From: Oscillospiraceae bacterium
GTDB taxonomy: Bacteria > Bacillota > Clostridia > Oscillospirales > Oscillospiraceae
Length of the DNA: 64,000 bases
Direction of reading: 5' to 3'
Assembly (NCBI GenBank): GCA_015068325.1
Contig: SVKQ01000010.1
Location: 38,420-102,419 of the forward strand
Positions 9,302 to 18,788 of the stretch are shown in pieces (positions within the stretch are counted from its first letter, which is position 1; every line of letters starts with the position of its first letter). The position numbers were made by a program, and so were the translations under genes. Under the pieces are notes generated by a model, which saw only the letters and a list, made by a program, of their open reading frames with translations, was not told the DNA's origin and ran no database searches.

Positions 9302-9350
9302 TAATCCCTGTTTTTGTAGTTTGTGAACACCTACATTATACAGGTAAATC
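9302..9350 (-). repeat. 49-bp segment identical (inverted) to 31654-31702; IS66 insertion target, left part
   Basis: taatccctgtttttgtagtttgtgaacacctacattatacaggtaaatc is the exact reverse complement of 31654-31702. Confidence 0.95.
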
Positions 9351-9464
9351 GTAAGTGCTCAATAATGACCCGCATTTCCAAGGCCGAGTAAGTATGAGAA
9401 AATGATACGTAGTCAACAAAAACTGCGTGTAAGTTTTCGAATACGAAGGGAGTGCGTGTAAGAA

Positions 9465-9791
9465 ATGGAAGATGTGTTAGCGATCCGGGATGAGTACCGG
9501 CTGCAAGAATGGAGCCAGATCATCCAGGCGGGGCAAAACAGTGGGTTTAGCAAGCGAGAGTTCTGTAGACAAAACGGGATATCTGAACGGCAATATTACT
9601 ACTGGCTGAAGAAATTGAGGGAAAGAGTCGCGGAAACAGCATCACCGCGCTTGGTGCATCTTGAAGAGCCTGTCCCCAAAAGCGAGGATGTACTTCGGAT
9701 CCAGATTGGGCAGGCAGATTTGAGACTACCGGTAAACACGGACGCGGAAGCGGTGGCAGCCATTCTTCGGACCTTGCAGCAACTATGTTAG
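9465..9791 (+). CDS. tnpA: IS66 TnpA-like accessory protein
   Basis: EYRLQEWSQIIQAGQNSGFSKREFCRQNGISERQYYYWLKKLRE. Confidence 0.85.
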   Translation: MEDVLAIRDEYRLQEWSQIIQAGQNSGFSKREFCRQNGISERQYYYWLKKLRERVAETASPRLVHLEEPVPKSEDVLRIQIGQADLRLPVNTDAEAVAAILRTLQQLC

Positions 9792-10138
9792 ATCTAAGTC
9801 GAGTACGGAACTATTACGTTGCGTGTGGATATACGGACCTGCGCCGCGGAATAGAGGGCTTAGCTGCAATCGTGACCCAACAATTTGGTCAGGAGCTGAG
9901 TGAAGAAAGCCTGTTCCTGTTTTGCGGAAGACGCACAGACCGCATCAAGGCGTTATACTTTTCCGGCGATGGATATATCCTGTTGTATAAGCGGTTAAAC
10001 AACGGCTCATTTCAATGGCCCAGAAGTGAAGCGCAGCTGCGGTTATTGGATCCACAGACCTTTCGATGGCTGATGGAGGGGTTGAAAATAGACCAACCAA
10101 AAGCCATTCGGAAGGCTCCCAAAAAGGACATGTTTTGA
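9785..10138 (+). CDS. tnpB: IS66 Orf2 / TnpB accessory protein
   Basis: YYVACGYTDLRRGIEGLAAIVTQQFGQELSEESLFLFCGRRTDRIKALYFSGDGYILLYKRLNNGSFQWPRSE. Confidence 0.92.
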   Translation: MLDLSRVRNYYVACGYTDLRRGIEGLAAIVTQQFGQELSEESLFLFCGRRTDRIKALYFSGDGYILLYKRLNNGSFQWPRSEAQLRLLDPQTFRWLMEGLKIDQPKAIRKAPKKDMF

Positions 10139-10205
10139 GCGCGAAACCATTGAAAATTCTGTACTTTTCGGCACCTTTGTGTTATAATAAAAGACACAAA
10201 GGCAG

Positions 10206-11825
10206 GTGAGATCTATGGGCAAAAATACGGTTGTCATTGATAAAAATGAGTTGGAAGAACTGAAGAAAGTTGCCCATGATCTGGCTGAAGAAAACGCACA
10301 GCTGCGGCAGAAACTGGAACGCATGAATGAACTGCTTTTGAATGCGCAAAGGGCTCGTTTCGGACAATCCAGTGAAAGGACCAAGTACGTCATGCAGGGC
10401 GGGACTCAGCTGGGGCTGTTCAATGAAGCAGAAGCAGAACAGGATCATAAGGCTGTTGAACCGACAGAGAGCACCATTGTTATTCCTGAACACACCCGCA
10501 AGGCCAAGCGCACCGTAGATGAACTGACGGCAAGTCTTCCGGTGAAAGAGGTCTTGATCACGCTTTCCGACGATGAACTTATCTGCGACAAGTGCGGCGG
10601 CAAGTATGAGATGATTGGAAAGAAGCTGGTTTCCCGGCGACTGGAAGTCATCCCCCGTCAATGCTATGTAGTGGAATATTACAGCTGTAGCTATGCGTGT
10701 AAAAGCTGTGAGACGAAGACTGGCTATGCCAATATCGTTACGACGGTGACGCCCCCCATGCTGATGAAGCACTCTCTGGCATCCGCGTCTACAGTGGCAA
10801 ATGTAATGACGCAAAAGTATGTGGACGGACTGCCTTTGGCCCGGCAAGAATAGATCTGGGAACGGGAGGGGATTTGTCTTTCCCGGACTACGATGTCCAA
10901 CTGGGTGATCCAGTGTGCCCAGACCTGGCTAAAACCACTGTACCGGCGTATGAAAAGGACCCTTTTGGAGTGTCCCGTGATTCATGCAGATGAGACAGTG
11001 GTGCAGGTGCTGAAGGAGGACGGAAAGGCCGCCACGAGTGAGTCTCGTATGTGGGTGTACGCCAACAATGACCGTAGCGGCAAACCGATTCGATACTTCG
11101 AATACCAACCGGACCGCAGCGGCAAGCACGCGGCAGCGTTCCTGAAAGGTTTCTCCGGCCGTCTGGTAACAGACGGCTATGCCGGGTACAACCAGGTGGA
11201 CGGCGTGATCCGCTGCGGATGCTGGAGTCATATGCGGCGCTATTGGCGTGAGGCGATGCCAAAGGGGGCAACGAAAGAGCCTTCCAAGGCGGCTTGGGGC
11301 TATGACTATTGCAATAAACTCTTTGCTCTGGAGAAGAAATTTTCCAAAATGAGTGATGTAATACGCAAAACAGCGCGTCAGGTAGAGGCAGAACCTTTGC
11401 TTGAGGCTTATTGGTGGTGGCTTGATACATTGGATCCGGCGCCGGGCAGCAAATTGGCTGATGCCGTGACATATGCTAAGAACCAGAAGAAATACCTGAA
11501 TGCATTTTTGGAACATGGCGAGGTAGATATCTCAAATAACTTGGCTGAAAACGCAATCCGCCCATTTGTTCAGGGCCGTAAAGCATGGCTGTTCTGCGAT
11601 ACACCCAAGGGCGCAGATTCCAGCGCGATTGTGTACTCCATTGTTGAGACAGCCAAAGCAAACGGCCTGGACCCATACACATACCTGAAACTCCTGTTGA
11701 CCGAGCTGCCTTATCTGGGCAAAAATCCGGCTTCCGACAAGTTGGATCTGTTCATGCCGTGGACTGCTGCGATCCGAAAGAACTGTATTCTTCCTACAAA
11801 AAAGATTTCACCCGAGGACCTCTGA
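10206..11825 (+). pseudogene. tnpC: IS66 transposase TnpC split by an in-frame TAG (10851-10853)
   Basis: ...VMTQKYVDGLPLARQE*IWEREGICLSRTTMSNWVIQCAQTWLKPLY...HADETVVQVLKEDGK...; frame is continuous across the stop. Confidence 0.88.
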
Positions 11826-11917
11826 CGCGAGGCCCTCGGGCGTCTTCTTTTTACCGGGTGATTATTGAGCACTTACCTGAGAAATCTGAGTTTTCCAATT
11901 TTTTATACTAATAATAT

Positions 11918-12190
11918 ATGGCAGGTGCTGCGAAAAATGCAGCACCTGCGATAACTATCGGCATAGAGATGGACTCCGAACTGCTGGAGCAACTCATGGA
12001 AATCATCGAGCCCATGAGGTTGACTCCTGAAATACTAATTCGCAGATTCTTGGAATGGTGTGTATCCCCCACAATAAAAGATGAATCCAATGGGTACGAA
12101 TCTTGGTCTGTGCTTTTACATATGATCTCTCAATTATCTCACTTCCCTCTCGCTCTTGGTAGACGGTGGATGATTCAGCGGTTACGGTAA
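11918..12190 (+). CDS. Small passenger ORF in IS66 right end; ribbon-helix-helix-like N-terminal half
   Basis: PAITIGIEMDSELLEQLMEIIEPMRLTPEILIRRFLEWCV; the TAA at 12188-12190 lies inside the target-site duplication. Confidence 0.4.
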   Translation: MAGAAKNAAPAITIGIEMDSELLEQLMEIIEPMRLTPEILIRRFLEWCVSPTIKDESNGYESWSVLLHMISQLSHFPLALGRRWMIQRLR

Positions 12191-12233
12191 ATCCACGATG
12201 CTACAAATCGGAGGTCATTACATATTGTCTACT
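12186..12233 (-). repeat. 48-bp segment identical (inverted) to 31614-31661; IS66 insertion target, right part
   Basis: ggtaaatccacgatgctacaaatcggaggtcattacatattgtctact is the exact reverse complement of 31614-31661. Confidence 0.95.
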
Positions 12234-12239
12234 GTGACG

Positions 12240-12683
12240 CAGCTGCGGCGTTTCGCGGCGTCATTTCTGCTAATGCAGAACAGAGAATCAACGCCGGGAA
12301 CTAATACCACGACCATTGCATCGGTGGAAAACACGGAGGAAGGCTGGCTGTTGATTTCCCTGCCGGTGATGCTGCCACGCCGGGGCGAAAAGGATAGAGC
12401 GAGGTTTCTGGACGAGCCTCTGCGGACGGCCATCCGCCGTTATTGTCAGGACAGGCCTTTGCCGAAATTCCAAACTTGTGTGTTGATCTACGCGCATATT
12501 TACGATGCTGCCTATCCGCGCAGACGCGTGACAGACCACGACAATCTGGAATTGAAGCATTGCCAGGATGTGCTGGAAGCGGCCTTTCTGACCAATGATA
12601 TCCCTATCCCGCCGCCCCTTTTTGATAAGCTGGAACAGGAGCGGGCGAAAGTCCAAAAGCCTGCACGTTGTTCCCGGAACTGA
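12240..12683 (+). pseudogene. DUF6100-like mobile-element protein, truncated
   Basis: ASVENTEEGWLLISLPVMLPRRGEKDRARFLDEPLRTAIRRYCQD...YAHIYDAAYPRRRVTDHDNLELKHCQDVLEAAFLTNDI. Confidence 0.5.
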
Positions 12684-12999
12684 CGGGTCTCCGATGACAA
12701 AAAGCAGCTTTTCCCGGATGATGGGCATCATTGCATCCAGAACAGCTATTACTCCCGGAGAACTGGGTACATCGAAACCGCATACTAACGTTGTCAGGAC
12801 TTTGGACTTCAGTGTTACCACACATCAGTTGCGCCACACCTGCATCACACGGCTGTTTGAGAGCGGGCTGGACATCAAGGAAATCCAGTACCTCGCAGGG
12901 CATACCACCGTGGAAATGACACTCCGGGTATATACCCATTACCAGAAAGAGAGCAGGCAAGCAGAAACAGCAAAGCGGGTCACAGAGGCCCTGGGATAA
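12660..12999 (+). pseudogene. Tyrosine recombinase C-terminal fragment
   Basis: VTTHQLRHTCITRLFESGLDIKEIQYLAGHTTVEMTLRVYTHYQKES (HxLRH...GH...Y). Confidence 0.8.
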
Positions 13000-13180
13000 G
13001 GTGTCCCAGAGGAGCAACAACGGCAGATGCGGCGGTGCCGTCAAGATTTGGACCTGTTGACAAAGTGGCGTATAAATCCTTCTGTACGACTTTCGCGAGC
13101 AAATCCGGACTGATGCTGCAGGATGCAAAGATACGCCATGCTGGTCCACAAAAAAGCGGCGCTTTTTCTTCTTCAGAATA

Positions 13181-13693
13181 TTATAGCACCAGAGAAGGGG
13201 CGCTGTACACCCGGCCAGCCAGCTCGCTGTTAAGCATATACAGGCTCTTGGGATCGGAGCCGAACAGCTCCATCTTGGAGATCAAGTCGTTGGCGTTAGT
13301 CTCCTCCTCACCCTGCTCCTTGACGAACCAGTCCAAGAACTGCATAGTACGGAAGTCCTTTACCTCATAAGCCGCTGCATAGATATCGTTGATCAGAGAG
13401 GTCACATACTCCTCATGCTCAAGCCCAGCCTTCAGGACTGTCATATCACTGTCCAGCACCTTGTCCGGCTTGGCAATGGCCTCCAGAATCACGATCTCGC
13501 TGTTGTTATGCAGATACTGATAGAACAGCAGGGCGTGATCCCTCTCCTCCTGGGCCTGGATCTTATACCAGTTTGCAAAGCCATCTAAGCCGCGGGCCTC
13601 AAAATAGTTGGAGAAGTCCAGATACAGGTAAGCAGAGTAAAGCTCCTTATTCACCTGCTGATTCAGTAGCTCTTTCACCTTTGCGTTCAACAT
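13181..13693 (-). CDS. ftnA: Ferritin (non-haem)
   Basis: NQQVNKELYSAYLYLDFSNYFEARGLDGFANWYKIQAQEERDHALLFYQYL...FLDWFVKEQGEEE. Confidence 0.93.
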   Translation of the reverse strand: MLNAKVKELLNQQVNKELYSAYLYLDFSNYFEARGLDGFANWYKIQAQEERDHALLFYQYLHNNSEIVILEAIAKPDKVLDSDMTVLKAGLEHEEYVTSLINDIYAAAYEVKDFRTMQFLDWFVKEQGEEETNANDLISKMELFGSDPKSLYMLNSELAGRVYSAPSLVL

Positions 13694-13798
13694 ACATCAT
13701 TCCTCCATTTCAGAATTTTCAGTCATCAGCTGTGCTGTAATTACCAATGAAAGACGTGCCTCCGTCAAAAGGCAGCGTGTTTTAAGTGGAACACAGCA

Positions 13799-14185
13799 TC
13801 AATCCTTCACTCCTGCAATTGCCTGGATCTCAAACAGGAACTTGGGAGAGGTAAACGTCACCTCCGTGACACTGCGCGTAGTCGGTACACCCTGGCCCAG
13901 GAAATACTCATCAAAAATCTCATTCATCAGTGCGAAATCCTCACGGTGGGCTAGGAAGCAGTCGCAGTGAAGTACCATGTCCATGCCAGATCCACCGGCT
14001 TCCAGCGTGTTTTTCAGGCTCTCAAAGCAGCCACGGATCTGCTCTTCGGGGGTGGTGGGCATGGTGCCGTCCGGACGGCTGGCAGAATGAGCAGTGGTGA
14101 AAATGAGATCGCCGTAGCGAATTGCGCGGGACCACTTGGTCTTTAAACCATTTGGGGGGACGATTTGAATTTTTTCGTGCTTCAT
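13799..14185 (-). CDS. RidA family (YjgF/YER057c/UK114) protein
   Basis: RAIRYGDLIFTTAHSASRPDGTMPTTPEEQIRGCFESLKNTLEAGGSGMDMVLHCDCFL. Confidence 0.85.
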   Translation of the reverse strand: MKHEKIQIVPPNGLKTKWSRAIRYGDLIFTTAHSASRPDGTMPTTPEEQIRGCFESLKNTLEAGGSGMDMVLHCDCFLAHREDFALMNEIFDEYFLGQGVPTTRSVTEVTFTSPKFLFEIQAIAGVKD

Positions 14186-14217
14186 TTGAAATTTCCTCCT
14201 TCAAAAAAATTGAATTT

Positions 14218-15585
14218 TTACAGTTTGATTTGTTTCCAGGAACCTTTTCGCCAGTGCAGATACAAGAAGATCCAACGCAGAAAATGCGCCAGAGCAAAGG
14301 CGGTCCAAATGCCAAATTGGTAAAGTCCCAGGGGATAGCACAGCAGCCAGGCCGCAAAGGGCCGCAGAATCGCCACAATCCAAAGTGTGGTGCGGGCTAC
14401 AGCCTTTGTGTCTCCGGCGCCCCGGAGAATACCGGCGTAAACCGTGCTGCCGGCGCAAGGGATACAGCTTACTGCCACAAACAGCAGAAGCTCTCCGCCT
14501 CGGGATATGACGTACTCTTCAGTGGTGAAAAAGCCCAGGATGGGGCAGCGGAACAGGGCAAACACCACAGCAATGGCAAAGGCGGTGGTATAGCCCATCC
14601 ATACGGCGTATTTCCCGGCCATCTGAGCCCGATCCGGCTTCCCCATTCCAAGGCTCTGTCCGGTCATAGCGGTGGCAGCGGAGGCAAAGCCGTCATACGT
14701 ATACCCCTGAAGGTTGGCCAGATTCATGATGAACTGGTACATGGCAAATTCCACCGTCCCCAGGGATGCGGCAACCCGGGTGAAGATGAAAAGGCCAAGC
14801 CGCTGGAAAAGCTGCTCGTGGAAAGCACTGAAGGTAACGCTCCAGGCCCCCTTCAGCATCGGCAGATCCAGCCCGGGTTTTTCCGTCTTCAAGTCCAGAT
14901 GTAGGATTCCGCCGTTTCCGGGGCGGATGGACCACAGGGAAATCAGGAAGGCAGCGACGCTACCCAAAGAGGTGGCAAGGGCCGCTCCGGCCACCCCCAG
15001 GTGGGGGAAGCCGCAGTTTCCCTGGATCAGGAAATAGTTGAAAATCAGGTTCACCACATTGGCAGTGGTATTAGTTAGCAGGGTGACCCGGGTTTTTCCC
15101 TCCGCCCGCAGACAAGCGTTGATGGTCAGGCTGATGGCCTGGGGAATCTGCCCAAGAACCAGGATCTGGAAATAGGTCACAGCGCCGCTGACAGTTTCCT
15201 CATTAGCCCCGGCCAGCATCATAATTGGCCTGGCAAACAGGAAACCCAATGCATAGAGCCCCAGGGCCATCAGAATGCTGACCCAGAGAAATTGGTGCAT
15301 GCAGTGCTTTGCGGCCTTCCGGTCTCCCTGGCCGATACGGCGGCTGACGAAGGCCGTGGCTCCCACATTTAGCGCCAGGGTAAACATCAGCAGAATGCGC
15401 TTGGGCTGACTGGTGACGCCTACCGCGGAAACGGCAGTGAGCCCCAGAGTGGAGACCATGCCCATATCCACCAGGTCCACCACGCCTACCAGTAGCGCTT
15501 CAAGCGCTGCCGGCCAAGCAATGTGAAATGCCTGAACGCTCAAGTTTTTTCCCTGCAAAGGAGATTCAGCGTTATTTTTCTTCAT
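14218..15585 (-). CDS. MATE family efflux transporter
   Basis: LVDLVDMGMVSTLGLTAVSAVGVTSQPKRILLMFTLALNVGATAFVSRRIGQGD; 12-TM pattern. Confidence 0.9.
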   Translation of the reverse strand: MKKNNAESPLQGKNLSVQAFHIAWPAALEALLVGVVDLVDMGMVSTLGLTAVSAVGVTSQPKRILLMFTLALNVGATAFVSRRIGQGDRKAAKHCMHQFLWVSILMALGLYALGFLFARPIMMLAGANEETVSGAVTYFQILVLGQIPQAISLTINACLRAEGKTRVTLLTNTTANVVNLIFNYFLIQGNCGFPHLGVAGAALATSLGSVAAFLISLWSIRPGNGGILHLDLKTEKPGLDLPMLKGAWSVTFSAFHEQLFQRLGLFIFTRVAASLGTVEFAMYQFIMNLANLQGYTYDGFASAATAMTGQSLGMGKPDRAQMAGKYAVWMGYTTAFAIAVVFALFRCPILGFFTTEEYVISRGGELLLFVAVSCIPCAGSTVYAGILRGAGDTKAVARTTLWIVAILRPFAAWLLCYPLGLYQFGIWTAFALAHFLRWIFLYLHWRKGSWKQIKL

Positions 15586-16444
15586 GTCGGCGGTTATAAA
15601 GATAGGACCAGAGGGCACTACAGGTGATGAGAATGCCGCCCAAAGTGCTGGCCAGGGTCAGAGGCTCACCCAGAACGAAATAGCCCAGCAGCATGGAAAT
15701 CACAATGCCCACATAGTCATAAATACTTACTTCGGAGGCTGGTGCTTTCTGATACGCATAAGTCAGGCCAATTTGCCCGCCAGCAGCGAAGATTCCAATG
15801 AGGATCAGCATTCCCAGGTCCCGGATGGTAGGCACAGTGAAGGACGGGAGCACCAGGAAAAAGGCCGCCACTGTACTGAACAGCGAGAAATGGAAGATCA
15901 CCGTCAATGGAGAAACCTTCCCGCGGCAGAAAGCGATCATGGTATAAGCTATAGCACTGGCCACCGAGGTGGCTGCCGCCATCAAAAGAGGAAAGAGCCC
16001 TGAATCAAAAGCGGGGCGCATGGCTACGAAGCTGCCTGCAAGGCACAGTGCGATCACGGGGAGCTGCACTCTGGAAATCTTTTCTTTCAGAATGAGGGCA
16101 GCGAACACGGTGGTCCACACCGGTGTGGTCCGGCTGATGATGGCGACATCTGCCTGCCGGGCGTTGGCGGTTGCATAAAACAGCATTACCACGCCCAAAA
16201 ATCCGAAAAAAGAGCGTGCGAACAGTGCGGGTTGATAACGCCTTTCACCCCAAAAAGGCAGGCCCTTCTTACGGATCAGCACACCGACAATTGCCAGGCT
16301 GACCAGATTGCGAAAGAACACCTGCTGAAGTGTCCCAACACTGCTGGCGGATAGTTTTACCACCAGTGACATCATGGAGAAGGACAATGAGGAGAGGGTC
16401 ATCAACAGGATCGCTTGCTTACGATTTTGCATCTCCAGGATCAA
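15572..16444 (-). CDS. EamA/DMT family transporter
   Basis: 290 aa, 10 TM; ARQADVAIISRTTPVWTTVFAALILKEKIS; YDYVGIVISMLLGYFVLGEPLTLASTLGGILI. Confidence 0.88.
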   Translation of the reverse strand: MILEMQNRKQAILLMTLSSLSFSMMSLVVKLSASSVGTLQQVFFRNLVSLAIVGVLIRKKGLPFWGERRYQPALFARSFFGFLGVVMLFYATANARQADVAIISRTTPVWTTVFAALILKEKISRVQLPVIALCLAGSFVAMRPAFDSGLFPLLMAAATSVASAIAYTMIAFCRGKVSPLTVIFHFSLFSTVAAFFLVLPSFTVPTIRDLGMLILIGIFAAGGQIGLTYAYQKAPASEVSIYDYVGIVISMLLGYFVLGEPLTLASTLGGILITCSALWSYLYNRRHEEK

Positions 16445-16959
16445 TAAGCGTTATAACTCACAATCTCTTCCAGGGGTTTCCGGTCCCGGCGGGGCTGCGT
16501 GCCGTCATGATAACCCAGAGGGATCATGGTGACCACCTTCACCTCCGCAGGAATGCCCAGGACTTCCTTAACAGCATCGGCGTTGAATGCGCCAAGCCAG
16601 CAGGTGCCAAGACCCTGGTCGTATGCCTCCAGCATCATGTAGGCGCCGCACAGAGCCATGTCAATGGGATGCTTGACCTCACCGCAGGGCATAGCGTCAT
16701 CGTGCTCCGGATCGGGCGTAGCACACACCACGATCACTACCGGCGCCTGCTCAATCATGGGCTGAGTGCCAGCCTTGTCGTGAATGGCCTTTTTGACAGC
16801 CGGATCGGTCAGAACGATGAACTTTCGGCACTGGCTGTTGTAAGAGGAGGGAGCGAGACGGCCGGCCTCCAGCACCTTGTAAAGCTTCTCCTCTTCCACA
16901 GGAGTGGGGAGATAGGACTTCACACTCTGCCGGCCCTTCAAGGCTTCCATAACTTCCAT
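16441..16959 (-). CDS. Nitroreductase family protein
   Basis: MEVMEALKGRQSVKSYLPTPVEEEKLYKVLEAGRLAPSSYNSQCRKFIVLTD; start re-assigned to 16959. Confidence 0.88.
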   Translation of the reverse strand: MEVMEALKGRQSVKSYLPTPVEEEKLYKVLEAGRLAPSSYNSQCRKFIVLTDPAVKKAIHDKAGTQPMIEQAPVVIVVCATPDPEHDDAMPCGEVKHPIDMALCGAYMMLEAYDQGLGTCWLGAFNADAVKEVLGIPAEVKVVTMIPLGYHDGTQPRRDRKPLEEIVSYNAY

Positions 16960-17032
16960 AGTAAAAACTCCTTTCACGGGAATAAGGGTCCTGCTAGAAG
17001 CGACAGAACCCGATTCCCTTTCGATTACAGAA

Positions 17033-18706
17033 TTAAGCGCGGTTATCCTCAATGAGGGTGGCACCCTTGAGGATGGAACCTACGCAACGCTGATAGATGG
17101 AGAGCCAGCCGGTCTTAGGCTGGAGCTTCAGTTCCGCTTCGGCCATCCGCTTCTGGAGCTCCTCATCAGAAAGTTCGATGTTCAGCTCGCGCTTTTCAAT
17201 GTCGTAGTTGATCCAGTCGCCGTCCCGCACCGCACACAGGGGACCACGAAGAGCGGCTTCCGGAGAGGCATAGCCAAAGCAGGCGCCGGAGGCGGCACCG
17301 GACAGACGGCCGTCGGTAACAGTCGCCACATCATCCTTCAAACGGCTGCCCTTCAGAGCTGTGGTGAAACCATAGGAGGTATGGGGACCGGCCTTGACGC
17401 CCTGATAGATGATGAATACCACATTGCCGGCCTGGATACGACCATCTTCTAAAGCGGCAATTGCGTCGTCAGGATCAGTGAAGACTTTGGCGGTACCACG
17501 GAACTTGTGCAGTTTGGCAGGCACGGCAGACTGCTTGATGAAAGCGCCCTGGGGAACCAGGTTGCCCTTACAGAGGATCAGGCCGCCGTCGCTGTCCAGC
17601 GGCTCGGCCATGGTATGGATCACGTTGAGATTGCGGTTAACAGCACCCTCAATGTTCTCGCCCATGGTCTTGCCGGTAACGGTTATGCCGGAGAGATCCA
17701 GTTTGTCCTTCATCTCGTTGAGCAGAGCACCCATGCCGCCGGCCAGCTCGAAGTCGGCCAGACAGTAGGGGCCGTTGGGACGGATGCCGATCAGCAGGGG
17801 CACCTCGCAGCTGGCATCGGAATAAACGGAACTGCAGTCCATATCCAGGCAGGCCTCGGTGGCCACGGCGGGAATGTGGATGATGGTGTTGGAGGAGCCG
17901 CCGATAGCCATGCAGACCCGGATGGCGTTGGTGATAGCGCTCTCAGTAATGATGTCCCTGGGGCGGATGTTCTTCTCCCACAGATCCATTACATGGCGGC
18001 CGGCCTCGCGACTGAGATTGATGAGCTTACCGGAAACGGCAGCGGTAGTGGAGTTGCCAGGCAGGGACATGCCCATGGTCTCCGTCAGCATGCTCATGGT
18101 GTTGGCGGTGCCCATCATACCGCAGGCACCCTTGCAGGGACCACAGACATGGATCAGTTCATTGAACTTCTCCATGGACATCTTGCCTTCCTTGACCTTG
18201 GAGATGCTGGCACCAATGTCAATAAAGTCCACATGCTCGCCGTCCAGATAAGGAGTCTCCATGTAGCCGCCGGTGACGATGACCGTGGGAATATTCACGC
18301 GGGCGGCAGCCATCAGCATGGCGGGCACCACTTTGTCACAGGTGCCGATCAGCACCATGGCGTCCAGGTTGTGGGCCTTGGCGTTCAGTTCAATCTCATT
18401 GACCAGCAGATCACGGCTGGGCAGCACGAAGTCGCCGCCGCCTACGCAGTCGCAGAGATTCACGCCGTAGAACAGGAAGGGCAGTCCTCCCTTTTCGATG
18501 ATGCCCTCCCGGACTGCCTGTGCCAGGGGCTGCTGGTGAATGTGACCGGGGTTGATCTCGTTCCAGGTGTTCATAATGCCGACACGGGGCTTTTCAATAT
18601 CGGCATCGTTGTAACCCATTCCGTAGAAAAACGCACGGGTACCCTGCCAGTCCAGTGTCATGCGGTCCTCCAGATCGCTGTTGATCATTCTCTTCTGTTC
18701 GCTCAT
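17033..18706 (-). CDS. IlvD/Edd family dehydratase (dihydroxy-acid dehydratase-like), copy 1
   Basis: GTCDKVVPAMLMAAARVNIPTVIVTGGYM; GACGMMGTANTMSMLTETMGMSLPGNST; DGRLSGAASGACFGYASPEAA. Confidence 0.9.
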   Translation of the reverse strand: MSEQKRMINSDLEDRMTLDWQGTRAFFYGMGYNDADIEKPRVGIMNTWNEINPGHIHQQPLAQAVREGIIEKGGLPFLFYGVNLCDCVGGGDFVLPSRDLLVNEIELNAKAHNLDAMVLIGTCDKVVPAMLMAAARVNIPTVIVTGGYMETPYLDGEHVDFIDIGASISKVKEGKMSMEKFNELIHVCGPCKGACGMMGTANTMSMLTETMGMSLPGNSTTAAVSGKLINLSREAGRHVMDLWEKNIRPRDIITESAITNAIRVCMAIGGSSNTIIHIPAVATEACLDMDCSSVYSDASCEVPLLIGIRPNGPYCLADFELAGGMGALLNEMKDKLDLSGITVTGKTMGENIEGAVNRNLNVIHTMAEPLDSDGGLILCKGNLVPQGAFIKQSAVPAKLHKFRGTAKVFTDPDDAIAALEDGRIQAGNVVFIIYQGVKAGPHTSYGFTTALKGSRLKDDVATVTDGRLSGAASGACFGYASPEAALRGPLCAVRDGDWINYDIEKRELNIELSDEELQKRMAEAELKLQPKTGWLSIYQRCVGSILKGATLIEDNRA

Positions 18707-18788
18707 TTCCGTCTCCTCTTTTCAAAAATTGTTAGTTATATCCTGCAGATTTATATATGTCAGCCCCAGACCACCGTGCTTTGACCGT

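Larger units (their letters stand above)
9351..12185 (+). mobile_element. IS66-family element with 8-bp TSD ggtaaatc (9343-9350 / 12186-12193)
   Basis: tnpA-tnpB-tnpC order; left end GTAAGTGCTCAATAATGACCC, right end (rc) GTAACCGCTGAATCATCCACC; excising 9351-12193 reconstructs the intact 89-bp target at 31614-31702. Confidence 0.9.

Noticed and set aside
17033-18706. Calling copy 1 a biosynthetic ilvD
   Set aside because: No ilv neighbours and variant Cys-motif; family-level call retained, symbol withheld.
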